64,000 bases of DNA from Diplonema papillatum (Eukaryota; Euglenozoa; Diplonemea; Diplonemida; Diplonemidae), in the NCBI GenBank assembly GCA_030068145.1, contig JAPJBO010000384.1, positions 62,001-126,000 on the forward strand, written 5' to 3'. The translations under genes and the position numbers were made by a program. A model generated the notes under the pieces. It saw only the letters and a list, made by a program, of their open reading frames with translations. It was not told where the DNA came from and searched no databases. How positions within the stretch are numbered: position 1 is the stretch's first letter; every line of letters starts with the position of its first letter. Of this stretch, positions 12,062-23,329 are shown in pieces.

Positions 12062-12226
12062 TCACTGCGGGTTCGCTCCCTTCCACTCTTCGTACTGCGC
12101 CGGCGTCTGCGTCTTTTTGAAGACGAACGCGTGGATCTGCTTCATTTCTTCGGCGAGCGTTTCGTTGACGAGTCGCTGCCGCTGCAGCAGTTTCAGCCCT
12201 TCGAAGGCAGGAGACACGATGAACGC
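12062..12226 (-). CDS. Orphan terminal exon of a BolA-like protein (partial)
   Basis: After an acceptor CTCTCCACGCAG (ending at 12227) the minus strand encodes AFIVSPAFEGLKLLQRQRLV then NETLAEEMKQIHAF and a short tail, ending in TGA at 12062-12064. This matches the C-terminal half of the BolA family (FEGKSLVQRHRLV...IHA pattern), which works with monothiol glutaredoxins in iron-sulfur handling. The N-terminal half was not found in the next 2 kb upstream. It may be a gene with a very distant first exon or, more likely given the rest of the window, a duplicated 3' exon. Confidence 0.65.
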   Translation of the reverse strand, partial: AFIVSPAFEGLKLLQRQRLVNETLAEEMKQIHAFVFKKTQTPAQYEEWKGANPQ

Positions 12227-14220
12227 CTGCGTGGAGAGAGGAGCTTCGCATGTTGGGGTTGCAGCATTTTTTTCGAGGTTTAAAGGGTGTGGATACGAAG
12301 CCGGTCCAATAGATGCCACAGATTCTTTGCGACTCGTAGCCTTGTGGCCGGTTCCTGCCGGTATCTCCTAGTTCGGCTCCATTCGAAAGAGTGGCGATCG
12401 AGGGGAGCGAGGTCGGGAACAAGGAAGAGGGAGAAATTGTATGCTTCCAATTCCGAGACCTTTTGTTTCCGAATCGTCCCCTCCTTGCTTCTGAAGCAAG
12501 TGGACTTCAAACACTCAGGGCTTGTCGCCCAATTCCTCTTGTCTCTCTTTAGGTCCTCACTCGACCCACCAAAGGTGCTCAAACAAGTTTGCTGGAAAGA
12601 GAGTTGAAGCATGGCTAAAGATAAAGTGATGTCACCTGAGGGGATAATCACGTGATAAGCCGTTAAGCGGCTGCCGGCTTATCCCGTGACACCTATTATA
12701 TGTACGTTATAGAAAGAGTAGCGTTGGCACTCATGCAGGTTCGTTCCCTCGTAGCTCGCCGGGAACGGGCACTCCAGTGAAACTCCGGGTTTGGATTTGT
12801 TTTCCTGCTCAAATGGGTCTCGTGATGTTGGTCTTCTGAGTCTTCTGAGTCCGTTTCCTTGACCATGGGAATGGGGAATCAATGGTTGAATCATCATAAG
12901 AAAAAACCGAAAGACGGCTCAGACTATCACGATGCACCACGGTCATATGTGGTTTCCTGTTTTTTGGCAGGGGAAAGGGCCAACCACGCCAGCACTGATG
13001 GGAAGATATTTTACTTTCTTTTGCACAGGGGAAAAAGCATTGTATCAATGAAGCTAGCTAATTTAACATCGCACAGACAGTGAACGGCTAGAGCGGTGCT
13101 AGAACGAGTGCATGGACAAATAGCGGTGCCAGAAATACAGAACGACCGTCTGTCAGACCATCCCTGTCTCCTGGGAGCTGCATAGAAAAACTGTCGCGGT
13201 GTATCACGGTCCATCAGTAGGAGATATTTCGAGACTGGAGGTCCTATGAACATGCAATGTGAAAAGCCTGTATTCGAGCCAACCCGGCTTTTCTTCATCA
13301 AAAAAAGTGCATTGTTTTTGGATAGCGCTGAGCTAACTTTTTTTCCCCCCTCCTGGGGAGGCACAAGGAGCCACCTGTTTTCAAGAACTAGCCTGAGACA
13401 GGTATCCACCGTACCGATAACCGATAACCGATAACCTCCCACTCACGGGCCGAAACAGGGGTCGCCGTCGTGAAAGAAGCTTACTCTCGAAACACACCGA
13501 CACACCACCAGGTACACCACAGGAAAAAACAGACGGCACAAGGAACCCCTGTACGTAGGAGGAGCAGAGTACGTTCCGACGTATGACAGGGCATTAGCTT
13601 CCCATTCCAAATTCCGACAGCTGACGGAATTTGGAAATCCGGGCGGCTCAAAAAATAAAAAATAAAAGTGCAAAAAACGACCTTCGATGAAAAAAGTCGC
13701 GGGGGTCCGGTGGAGGCGTGGGTTAGGCCAGCTGTGCCAGGAAGCTGGCTGGCGGTCAGGGGCTGGCCATCGGTGGGTCGCCGCTGGGCATGGTGGGCTG
13801 GCTGGCAGAAGTTTGGGGCTGCTGTGGGTGCCGAGTGAGAGAGTCGAAGCTCAGAAGCAGCCCAGAATTCTTGACAGATTCTCTCCGAGTTGACACAAGT
13901 GCCTTGTTCCGTGTGATCTCCGGTCTGCATCTACTCATGCCAATGATTTACCAGCACACAGTATCTGAGTGGTGGATAAATTTGAAATGGGCTGTTGGCT
14001 TGGAGCGCGGGCGAGGGTCACACACTGGTCGCTATGTTTAATTTCTCCACCTGAATGTACCGTACCGTTTGCCGGGGGGCGGAGCCCCCCGGACCCCCCC
14101 TTTTGGAAGGTTCGGGTGGCCTGGACGGAGGCTTCTCGATTTCAGAGCGGAAAAAGCAAATTGGCTATTGAGACGGACTTTGGAAAACTGAGGAAAAATG
14201 AAGCTAATAGCCTGCGTATG
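12227..14220. other. Intergenic, no gene recognised
   Basis: Frames on both strands are short and show no family motif or consistent codon bias. A GATAACC triplication occurs at 13420-13436. Confidence 0.4.
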
Positions 14221-14224
14221 AAAA

Positions 14225-14225
<1 letters not shown>

Positions 14226-14265
<40 letters not shown>
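14226..14265 (+). repeat. 40-base poly(A) tract
   Basis: An almost uninterrupted A run follows AAAAC. It may be the tail of a retroposed sequence. It sits 18 bases before the tRNA-like segment. Confidence 0.6.
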
Positions 14266-14266
<1 letters not shown>

Positions 14267-14283
14267 GAAACCTCCAAAACGTG

Positions 14284-14345
14284 TAGAGTGACCGGGCGTC
14301 GGCCTTCAGGCCGGTAGGTCCGGGGTTCGAACCCCGCCATGACAC
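14284..14345 (+). other. tRNA-like segment, not an intact tRNA
   Basis: CCGGGGTTCGAACCCCG resembles a tRNA T-arm with the GGTTCGAACC B-box core. GGCGTCGGCCTTCAGGCCGG upstream resembles an anticodon arm. The D-arm and acceptor stem cannot be folded properly, so this is a degraded tRNA or a tRNA-derived SINE head. Confidence 0.4.
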
Positions 14346-14755
14346 TTTTCCGGTCGAAGATTGTTTTCGAGGTTTGTGGGGTTTCGAGCTTCATCCGAAC
14401 TCAGCTGCGCCCTACCTTTGCTTCGCCCGAACTTTGGTTCCAGAAAATTGCATCATCGCCAAACTTAGCATCGCCCGAACTTAGCTGCGCCCGAACTTTA
14501 CCGTTTCCCTAACTTTAACTGCTGCCTCCAGTCTCGCCCCACGCCGGCCTTAGCCGAGCACACGTACTTCATATGGTCGGAAACCCGTGGTCAACAATAC
14601 TTAGGTAAGCCGACCGTGAGGTTGAACGCTGACGCCTCAGGACCCAGATAAACGCGATCAGCATCAGGCTGGTGACGTGGGGTAACAATTCTTTCAGGCA
14701 AACAATTCTTGTTCTGCGTGTAAAGGGAACCAACCTGAGCCAATTCACCTACCCC

Positions 14756-14878
14756 CTGATCGAGTGTAATCGAGCGTAATCGAGTGTAATCGAGTGTAAT
14801 CGAGTGTAATCGAGTGTAATCGAGCGTAATAGAGTGTAGTAGAGTGTAGTAGAGCGTTGTAGAGTGTGATCGAGATTG
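14756..14878 (+). repeat. 10-11 bp minisatellite TCGAGTGTAA, array 1
   Basis: About ten head-to-tail units of TCGAGTGTAA/TCGAGCGTAA. A second array of the same unit in the same orientation is at 16853-16922. Confidence 0.9.
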
Positions 14879-15188
14879 ACACTAGTATTTTGGGTTCGAC
14901 CACTGGTGGACCCCTGACTGGCCCATGGGCGACCATGTTGACCACTGTCTGGCCCAAGACGTGCCAAGCATAAGCATACGAGGGACGGAAACCGCAGGCA
15001 AGTGGGCGATGTGCATATGAGACCGGAAGCTCTCGAGATGAAGATGTTCTAAATCATGGCAGCAAGCACGGGGACTGCAGGCGGGTTGGTGGCGAAAAGG
15101 GACAGAAAGATCTTCGAGCGACTGTGAGCAGCCTAGCAAGACGGGATGATGAATGATGAAGAAGCGCTAAGTGATCGCAAAGGTCCTT

Positions 15189-15232
15189 GTCTGGCGACCG
15201 ACCTTCCTTGAAAGGAAGGTCGGTAGCCAGAC
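15189..15232. other. Perfect short hairpin
   Basis: GTCTGGCGACCGACCTTCC and its near-complement GGAAGGTCGGTAGCCAGAC are separated by a few bases. Confidence 0.6.
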
Positions 15233-15308
15233 ATTTTTGTCAGCAAGGTGCAGGCGATGCACGGGCTCCATGATGACCTCGTCAACGGCCCCACAGGCGT
15301 ACACTCAC

Positions 15309-15690
15309 TAGCCGTCGTGAAGAGGCCTCTGTCTGTAACCATCTTTTTCATCCTTGGGAGCAGTGCATCGCCAGGGAGATCGAACCCCAAGGCAAGGAGC
15401 GACTCTTGCAGCTTCTGAAAGTAATCCAGCACGTACTGGAGATACTTGGTTGTCGTTGCTGGATCCTTCTGCCACACAAGTGCTGCAAACACAAGCCGCA
15501 TCCTCCATCTCTGCTCCATCGTGTCCAGGTACGAGAACGTCAGGCAGAGGATATCTTTGCTCCCCGGAAGCTCTCCTGCATCCCCGGCAATGACGAAGTC
15601 ACCACCCCCAAGCCGGAGCAGAAACTCCATGTCACCGAGGACAAGGTGCCTACCGAGCGCTCGGCGAACACCCTATCGCCTGGAACTGGC
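15309..15690 (-). CDS. Possible coding exon, helical, unidentified (partial)
   Basis: The minus-strand frame reads GRHLVLGDMEFLLRLGGGD... then an amphipathic helical part with YLQYVLDYFQKLQESL, and ends at a strong donor GGCTA|GTGAGTG at 15309. Codon use is GC-rich like the confirmed genes. I do not recognise the family. The following exon was not found. It overlaps a weaker plus-strand frame. Confidence 0.35.
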
Positions 15691-15790
15691 CCGCACGGAA
15701 TGCCTAAAGGCTCAAGTACTAACTGCGCTAAATTTAATATATGCGAGCTATTGTGGTACTCATTTGCATGCAAATGACTCCCCACTGACG

Positions 15791-16096
15791 CAACAAGAAG
15801 ACGCCGATGCTCTATCGAATCACGCGATGGATGAGGTTCAGAGACGAGCGACAGCCGAGTATCGGGACTCGGCGACCGCGAAATCGTACGCGATGAAGAG
15901 CGCGATGCGACGGCTGACGAGTATCGTGCAGACGCCGATTCACCCGGCGCTTGAGATGCAAGTCAACGTCCTGACGTCTCTCGGAGGCGGGAACATGGCC
16001 GGACTCAACAAGAGACCACAAATAGCAAACCAGCAGGCGTTTGAAGCTGTGATGCGCGCCTACGAAGCCGCCGCACGAGAGCAGACGGCGAAGTAG
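15791..16096 (+). CDS. Small helical ORF inside the inverted-repeat region
   Basis: About 100 residues (from DADALSNHAMDEVQRR, ending EAAAREQTAK and TAG) are predicted helical and charged. The frame begins just after the dispersed 40-bp motif at 15762-15808. No family was recognised. It may be a product of the element. Confidence 0.3.
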   Translation, partial: QQEDADALSNHAMDEVQRRATAEYRDSATAKSYAMKSAMRRLTSIVQTPIHPALEMQVNVLTSLGGGNMAGLNKRPQIANQQAFEAVMRAYEAAAREQTAK

Positions 16097-16852
16097 GCCG
16101 GCGACAAGGTGCGAGCCGTACCGCAGGCTGGGCTCCGCAAAGCTGCAACACTGAATGGCAGTTTTCGACCGCAGACGCATTACCCGTCGGGATGGGAGCG
16201 CAAGCAGGCTCGATGGAATCACGAAGTCAAGCAGGAGAGACGAACTGCGCAGACTGAGCGCAAGACGTGCACCAAGGGCAGACCAGGACGTTGGGACCGT
16301 GCGAAGTCGAAGAAGGAGTCCAAAAGCGAAGCAACAACACCAACGCGGAAACGCAACTCGAAGGCAGCCAAGCGGGCCTCCAGTGAAGTAACGAAGCTCA
16401 TCCGAGTGTCCGATGAAACCCCTTGTCAATACCACCCAACGACTGCGACGCGCGTGCGAAATGTCGGACGCTAGCGTCTGTCAAGAGCATGCGTGACTCA
16501 GCCGTGTTTTAAAGGTGAGATGAGAGGCACCGGCTCACTCTGTCAAAGGACTATACTAACGCAACAAGAAGACGAGCTAATGCGAGATAGTGGTACCCGA
16601 GCCCGTACGCACTCGACAACCTGCTTCCGTGAGTCAGCCCGAGCTTCCTGGTCTCCAGCTACACTGCCTGTCGCGGTCATTTTTTCAGACTAATATTCTT
16701 GTTTTTATTCCAATTTCAATATCCTGTCATCAGCACCTTTTTAGCCCCGGAAGAAGGTGCGTTAGTGGGCCCGTTGAACCGGCCTATCAAGATTGGCTGA
16801 GTGTCACGCCTTTAATCAATTACTGCAGTACCCCCCCAATTCACCCAAATGT

Positions 16853-16922
16853 TGATCGAGTGTAATCGAGCGTAATCGAGCGTAATCGAGTGTAATCGAG
16901 TGTAATCGACGCGTAATCGAGC
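16853..16922 (+). repeat. TCGAGTGTAA minisatellite, array 2
   Basis: Six to seven units are flanked by CCAATTCACCC on the left and GGTGAATTGGCTCAC on the right, giving a 140-base inverted-repeat mini-element (16827-16967). Confidence 0.8.
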
Positions 16923-18036
16923 TAAAGTCACTTTCAGGGGGGCTAGGTGAATTGGCTCACAACCACTATGGGCCGGTCTCTTCCATTTTTCCCATGTGCA
17001 GCCGCGCTCTGGTGGCGGAAATATTCCCTTGGTTTGGGGTGGGAGTATGATCCGGTTGAAAAGAATACTGGCTACGTGATATCACTAACCTACTTCACAA
17101 TGCTTTGAAGGCTGAAAAAAGTCACGGAAATTGATACCTCGTATTTGTCAGGACAGCCATCCATCGCCTGCACGGTGCAGTACGTCGTATTAAGCTTGTC
17201 CTTCAGCTTCGTTTCCAGCTCTGCTGCGGAGACCATCGTTCGAGGGTTGAAAGGAGTTTCTTTTTACAATAGGCTCCTGCTTCAGAGTACTAATTGCGGG
17301 ATCTTTGTTTATGTCGCCCTGTGACGCACGCTGGCACCCTTGGTCTTGGGCTTTTGTGGCTTCGGTCACGTATCTTGACGTGCATGGTTTTCGATACTTC
17401 TCGTGGTCCTCTAGTTCTCCTAGTTCTAGGTGGTTGTCCTGCTCTTCGGGTACTCATCGTTACGTGCATGCGTAGCAGTATCCCATTGAACAGGCCTACA
17501 GGGGGGGGGGCTAAGTACGTGCGCTCGGCTAAGGCCGGCGCGTGGCGAGACTGGAGGCAGCAGTTAAAGTTCGGGGAACAGTAAAGTTCGGACGAAGCTA
17601 AGTTCGGGCAATGCTAAGCTCTGGTGAAGCTAAGTTCGAGTGATGTTGAGTTCGGGCGTTGCTGAGTTCTGGTGCTAAGCGCTGGTACTAAAAAATGTCG
17701 GGCACGAAGCAAAGTTCGGCCAGGGTGGTACAGTCCGGTGGAAGCCAAGGTCGGTGCTCGTTGCCAAGCAGTTTGCCAAACGTAGCAGCGCGCAGAACGC
17801 CGCGTACGTGGCCGCCTCGCCACGCAACTTTCCCACAATGTGGTCAGAATAGCCACACTTTTACCCCTGGCTACCATTGTGACTAGAATAGTAGTTTTCT
17901 CCCGTGACCCAGGGAAATTCGGGATGTCGCATGAACGCGGGAAAAGGTTCGTGTCAACGGGACGACGTCAACCCTGGACATTCCTGACGGCTCGCGTCCC
18001 AATGCTCTGCCAAACCAGTTAAAGGAAGCAGGAACC

Positions 18037-19252
18037 TGGTGTGATCCAAACCAAGTTCTGCCGGGTTCTTGACTGCCGGGTTTCTGTCGGGTTACTGCCG
18101 GGGGGGGGGGGAATGTCCATTTTTTATTTTTGGCGGCTTGCATCTCCCATGGAGTCGCTGCTAGCTCTTTCAGGCATTTGTCGACGCTTCACGCAGTACC
18201 TGCCGCGATATGGCAACAGAATAGTCTTCAAACTCCCTGGATATGCAGTGCTGAGGTCGGGTGTCAATCACCGAGAAAAGGAGAGCCTTGAGGGTTAAGT
18301 AGTGTATAGAAGCCTCCATAGATGCCCCCGGGTGGATATATAGGTAGCTTCTAGAAAAGGATCGGTGCCGCCCCGCGTTTTATCGAGTGGCGGTGAACGC
18401 GCTCACCACACGAGCGCTCTTCCTTGCCACATCGACATCATCGGTCGTCATCTCGTCAGCTTCTCAAACGGCGAGCGCACTACCTGATACATCGTCGCTG
18501 TCTCGGGTGTCTCGTCCTCTCGCGCCCACTGCAACGGAGTGGACCGAATGGGGCCCTCTTCGCAGCTTTCGGGGTCCTTTTAGAGCTGCTGGCCCGCAGG
18601 TCAACAGAATCCACGTGACACGGAATGCGTTTCGTTGAAACATCGGCTGAGGCTGACAATAGAGCCAGTAGTGGCCGCACCTCGCCCGTTCACAGAAACT
18701 TCTGTGTTGCTGACGTCGCCGACGATCTGACCCAAAAAACGTCCGAATCCATTCTCCACAAAGTCAGAAATAGTGTCCACTCAAACATTTCTCGACGATA
18801 TACTGGGTTTGGGTATAGTGCCACAAATTGTCAACGCCGCGGGATATTGTGCTGATATACCCTCCAGAACCCGTATTCTGAGGCTGTGTGGGGCCCTTAT
18901 CCCTTCTTCTGAGCATAGCACCCCGTTTCGCCAGAGGTCGCACGCCACATGCACAGCATCGTACTTGCCAGAATATTTCTGCCCAAACCCCTCCCCTCTG
19001 GCATCGTCTCATACTCCTCTCTTTTTGCATAATCGGAGGCCCTGAAGTCCCACCTTTTTGCCTTGGGCTCGGGGAGAGGGGAGCAAATAGCCACCCTGGG
19101 ATGCTCCTCAAACCCCGGAGTGGTTCTGAGAGTTCCTGCAGGAAAGGTAAAAATAAAAAATGGACCCCACCCTGAGTTCTGCCGGGTTTCTGTCGGGTTC
19201 TTGGCAACTTCTTACCGACTTTCTACCGGGGTCTGGATCACACCAGAACCTG
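18037..19252. mobile_element. 1.2-kb element with terminal inverted repeats
   Basis: The left end GGTGTGATCCA and right end TGGATCACACC are inverted. About 90 bases inward, GTCCATTTTTTATTTTT (18115) pairs with AAAAATAAAAAATGGAC (19147). Between them are (CCGGGTTTCTGTCGGGTT)-like short repeats. The interior includes a frame at 18387-18638 without a recognised domain. Confidence 0.5.
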
Positions 19253-19597
19253 TTTGGGAGAATGGGAGTAAGGGTAGAAAGTTTTTTTTGTGCCCATGTT
19301 ATTTTGACCCCCAAAATTTTCCGCGCGCGCACGCAAAAATAAAACTTTTCGAGAAAAAAAAACTTTTCTTGGCTGGGAAAACACAACGTCCCCGGAGGGA
19401 GAAACGAAGATCCGGGTCCTCATGAGGGCATTAAAAGAGACCGACAAATCCAAAAAACACCGAATTTCCGCGTTTAAAGGCAGGTTTTAACGAACACTGA
19501 GTAATTTTTGGCAGACAAAAAAAAAGTCGAAGTCTGTCATCCCACACTGTGATGTTCGTGTGCATGAAGAGACTTTGCGTGTCATTTCGTTGTTGTA

Positions 19598-20224
19598 TTG
19601 CTTTTCTTGTGCTCAACTCTCACGTCGTACGTATCTCCGCTTGTTGAGCCAACGCGCGGCTTCGTCAAAAAGGATCGGCAAGGGAGCTACACAGGTGTGC
19701 CTACAAAAGACCATCACGTCGAATGGCGAAGGAACCCCGAAATTTGTGTCACGTCAGTTGGACACGAAACCTTCTGTGTCACCTTTTCTTTGAACGGACC
19801 CTCGCCACCATCCTACGTTTGCAGTCTGATGCTTGAATGGGAAAACTTGACTTTTTCTTTAACCAGCTACACCCTGAAGGTTGTGAAGTTCTCTTATCGA
19901 GTGATCCTGCTACCGGAAGCAGCAGAAGACGAGCAACATCAGAGACCGCAACATCAACAACGAAACCAGCGGCGAGGGTCAAAAAGACGAGCGAAGAAGC
20001 GGCGAACGAACTCTGCGTCGAAGCCGACAACAAAACGGCGTAGAGGAGCGCCCATCGAAGCGCGGCCATCGCCCAAGCGCCGTGAAGAAGCAGAAATCGA
20101 CGCGCAACCGATGAACCTGGACGAGCAGTCGAAGGAGAAGCGAGGCACCAAACGCGCGCCTGAGCGCGACGATCAAGACGAGCTAAAGAGGCGAAAGCAT
20201 GACACACCACGTGCGAAGAGATAA
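19598..20224 (+). CDS. Repeat-encoded ORF with very basic C-terminus
   Basis: The last 100 residues are Arg/Lys-rich and end PERDDQDELKRRKHDTPRAK-R. The same C-terminal frame and stop recur at 37085-37235 with changes that keep the frame (PERDDQVELERRKHDTSRTK). This supports a real coding end belonging to a dispersed element. The N-terminal part is doubtful. Function unknown. Confidence 0.35.
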   Translation: MLFLCSTLTSYVSPLVEPTRGFVKKDRQGSYTGVPTKDHHVEWRRNPEICVTSVGHETFCVTFSLNGPSPPSYVCSLMLEWENLTFSLTSYTLKVVKFSYRVILLPEAAEDEQHQRPQHQQRNQRRGSKRRAKKRRTNSASKPTTKRRRGAPIEARPSPKRREEAEIDAQPMNLDEQSKEKRGTKRAPERDDQDELKRRKHDTPRAKR

Positions 20225-20634
20225 CTAGGTCTCTGGAACGGCTTATTGGCAACTTCCAAAACACAAGGCCCCAACAGCATGATGTTTAGGGGACGCGCAT
20301 CCTCCTTTAAGTCTGCGAGTCGCCTAGAAGTCGCCAAGCCCACATTGGTCATCGTCCAGGAATTTGGAACTTTGTCGTAGGCTACCTCGAAGGACGCTGA
20401 AACGCGACTTTTGCGGTTGGCGTAACTTACTCGCTACAGTACTGTAAGATCCACAGGCCATCGTCCCTAGGTTCGTGCCTGCTGGTAGGGCATTTGGTGA
20501 CTTGACCGCGCAGAAGGCGCAGAAAAGTGAGACTCTGGTGTTTCATCTCGCAAAGGCCCCAGAACGTTGCCAAGCGACCTGCACACAGTAACAATCCGTT
20601 GTCGCAAGCCACTACAAACCTGTTAACCAACACA

Positions 20635-20671
20635 AAAACCCCGGAATTTCAAGCGAACCTAACTCTAAAAA
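20635..20671 (+). promoter_or_regulatory. Dispersed 45-bp motif (candidate core promoter or repeat end)
   Basis: AAAACCCCGGAATTTCAAGC followed by GAAC and AACTCTAAA. Other copies are on the opposite strand at 25475-25511, 25891-25925, 38621-38671 and 56259-56302. Confidence 0.4.
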
Positions 20672-20860
20672 AGTGCATGCACAATGAAAGTTATACAAAA
20701 AGTTGCGTTTTTCAAAATCCCGGGTCCGGGGTCCCGAGCTACATACACCCCTGCACCTTTCCTGTTGAAAAGTTTTTTTTTCCAAAAGTTTTTTTTTCCT
20801 GAGGTTTGGAAAATTTTGCGCGCGCGCGAACATGGGCACAAAAAATAGCTATTTATTCAC

Positions 20861-20968
20861 CGAGAGAAAAGTTGTTTTCTTGCACGAGGGTTTTCCAGAT
20901 TGCCACGAGAGCCCGTAGAGCTCGAGTGGCAATCTGGAAAACCCGAGTGCAAGAAAACAACGTTCTCG
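20861..20968. other. Dispersed hairpin, copy 1 (48-bp arms)
   Basis: The arms 20861-20909 and 20921-20968 are nearly perfect complements around a 12-base loop. A second copy with compensatory changes lies at 39820-39925. It sits immediately outside the left end of the inverted-repeat element at 20982. Confidence 0.85.
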
Positions 20969-20981
20969 AGGTAAGAAGATA

Positions 20982-21580
20982 GCTTTACTGCCAGGGGCAA
21001 CTTACTTTTCTGCACCACGAGTGAGCTACACGGCCAGCCACAGCCCGCCAACGCTGTGTCGACAACATCGTAGTAGGTGCAGGTTTGACTCCTAGCTTTT
21101 GCAAATCTGCTTGCCAGGTTGATGTACAGATGTGCTTTCCAATTTCAAGTAGCAACCTCGTGGACTTGGCCTGTTTTCTCTTCCGATTGTCAAACTTATC
21201 ACTCATTCTTCGCATTTGGTCCATGTTTGCGGGCCCGGCAGGTCTGCAGGCGGGGAGCATGGTGTGGCAAAAAATGCTCTCGTTGAGGTAGATTCTTCGC
21301 GGATTGCCCGCTTTTTCCCCCTTAAGATGTCAGTATGACAGGCTACTTACCACTGGAAACCAGTTTTGCTTGGAGTGTAAGAAAAGTAGCTTGGAGTAAG
21401 AAAAGTAGCTTGGAGTGTAAGAAAAGTAGCTTGGAGTAAGAAAAGTAGCTTGGAGTAAGAAAAGTAGCTTGGAGTGTAAGAAAAGTAGCTTGGAGTGTAA
21501 GAAAAGTAAGCTTGGAGTGTAGAAAAGTAGCTCACGGTGATGCAGAGCAGTAAATTGCCCGGCAGTAAATAAACTTTCTA
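20982..21580. mobile_element. Non-autonomous inverted-repeat transposon, copy 1
   Basis: The left end CTTTACTGCC...TTTTCTGCACCACGAGTGAGCTAC and right end GTAGCTCACGGTGATGCAGAG...GGCAGTAAA are inverted repeats of about 45 bases. Next to the right end is a 15-21 base tandem array (GGAGTGTAAGAAAAGTAGCTT, 21368-21533). Copy 2 (39940-40500) has the same ends and a related array. No transposase is encoded. Confidence 0.65.
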
Positions 21581-22706
21581 CCCTAAGTCATAAAACATAA
21601 AACATAGGTTTAACTGTCGATGAGCCCCACAACGAGAAGCTAAACCGCAGATACACCCGAAAAAAACGGGTGTCGTCAGAAACCCGAAAAAGCAACCGAT
21701 AACCCAACCACCCCTCGGGTGGCCTACGCTCCGGGAACCCGGAAAAAGTAGTCAGATGCTCGTTTAGGCTGGTATAATGGCCGCAGAATGCGAAAAGAGG
21801 GCGAAATCACCCACCTGGCAATTCCCATAGGAAATACTACAGAAACCGCCACGTGGCAGTATCCTCAACCTACCATTGAGCTCGGTGCACCAGGAGCCCC
21901 GTGTCACTTGGTGAGGTGGGCCACTGGCAGAGAATGAAAATTCGAACCTCCTTTGGGTTTTCCGGGACCACGCCTATGATGCGACGTTCTTCGATGCACA
22001 GAAGCCTGCCGCAGCACGCGATCGAACGGGAAAGGCGAGAAAGGGCGGTATGGCGTTGACTAAGAGTACTGAACTAAACATGCGTCATTGCAGCATTCCT
22101 CGATCAGGCAAGAGTCGAGGATACACGGTGGAGGTCGGGGGGGAGCTTATGATGGCAAGCAAACGCGTTTCTCATCCGGTTTTTCTTTCCCCCCCCAAGA
22201 CATGGAAACGGAAACAGAAGCGTCTCCTTAGTCCCGCACTGCTAGCACCCTGCAGCAGCCGTATCCTCACTGCAGGAAAAAGCATCCTTCCCTTCAAAGG
22301 AAGGAAACGGAAACGGCGAAAGAAACGTTTCTGTTTGCGTGCCATCTCAGCCCTAGGGTGTGGGAGGGGGGGCTTTTTGTTTACTTTAGGCCAAAGCTCT
22401 CGGGGCAGACGGAGAGGTCCGGTAAAGCCACACGGAGCACAGGGCGGTCTGGTGGTCATGCTATAGGCATGTGAAGGCCGAACCGCACTCGTATCGGGGA
22501 AGGCGACTTTGGTTGGAGAAGTAGGTTCAGAATTAGTCGAAGACAGGGGGATGGAGGCAACGGAGAATGAACCCGGGCGTACGTTCGCGCGCAAGAGTTG
22601 TGGTGGATTGGCCCGACGCGCACGATTGCAAATCCATTGCGCAAGCGAGGTGAGGTTGTCCTAATAAGAGCTCTGTTCCCGATGCCGTCGGGAAGAAATG
22701 TGAACG
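21581..22706. other. No gene recognised
   Basis: The frame at 22050-22466 has no family features, and the codon pattern is not convincing on either strand. Confidence 0.4.
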
Positions 22707-22987
22707 GGAAATACTCGACGTAGCTGCTTCGACGAAGGGAGGAAATATAGAGGTAGAGGGGCAAATACAATACAAACACAATCTGATTTGTTCTTCGCTT
22801 ACACGTTGTTTTCTCACTCAGGACTTTGACCTGTCGTGTTTGTGTGATTTGTCGTGTAGGGGTAAACCCGCATGCCCTCACGTCCGTTCAACACGTGGTT
22901 CGATAGTTACAGCACTTGGGATCCCTTCTGTTCTTTGTCGGGCAGCATCGTCGAGCATTTCCTTTCAAGCTGGCGCTTATGTAAAGA
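22707..22987 (+). repeat. 280-bp dispersed repeat, copy 1
   Basis: Runs from GGAAATACTCGACGTAGCTG to CAAGCTGGCGCTTATGTAAA. Other copies: 23330-23605 (interrupted), 43414-43683 and 44854-45133. The last 60 bases also occur inverted at 38875-38935. Confidence 0.85.
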
Positions 22988-23014
22988 AAAGACAGGCACT
23001 TCGTTTTGTTTGTG

Positions 23015-23115
23015 CGTGCCGGGTGATCGTTTTCCCACTTGTATCTACCCTGTGTATATTCAGGCGAGGAATTTTGATCAACCACCAAAACACGCTGCCT
23101 ACGTCTTTTTAGCCT
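23015..23115 (+). repeat. Dispersed repeat matching nucleotidyltransferase intron 1
   Basis: GATCGTTTTCCCACTTGTAT...GATCAACCACCAAAACACGC is inverted relative to 6165-6250. Confidence 0.75.
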
Positions 23116-23329
23116 GCACAATACATTGAAGGGCAACCCGCAAGATTGTTAGTACTAAAAAGACAGGCGCTTCGTTTTCGGTTGTGCGCGCCTGCTGATG
23201 AATGCATCCCGTTGCTGGCGCCGCTCCCCAGAACTGTATAGAATTCAGCCACGTTTCGAGGGGTGACAACCCTGTCCAACGCCATATATGAACCGGTCCA
23301 ACCCCTGCTGAATAGACTGTGATGGAGTA

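Larger units (their letters stand above)
14400..17700. mobile_element. 3.3-kb region bounded by long inverted repeats
   Basis: 14440-14575 and 17505-17660 are inverted copies (shared CTCGGCTAAGGCCGGCG, GGCGAGACTGGAGGCAGCAG, TTAAAGTTCGGG). Their outer parts are tandem 18-20 base units of the form AAGTTCGGGCGAAGCTAAG. A second inverted pair lies inside: GAGCCAATTCACCTA at 14736 and its complement at 16950. The interior has two possible coding segments. No transposase motif was recognised. Confidence 0.5.

Noticed and set aside
14284..14345. Functional tRNA gene
   Set aside because: Only the T-arm and a possible anticodon arm are recognisable. The acceptor and D-arm do not pair.
14400..17700. 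Reverse transcriptase or integrase gene in the window
   Set aside because: I looked for YxDD, HHCC-finger and DDE-integrase patterns in all long frames and saw none except the piggyBac transposase.
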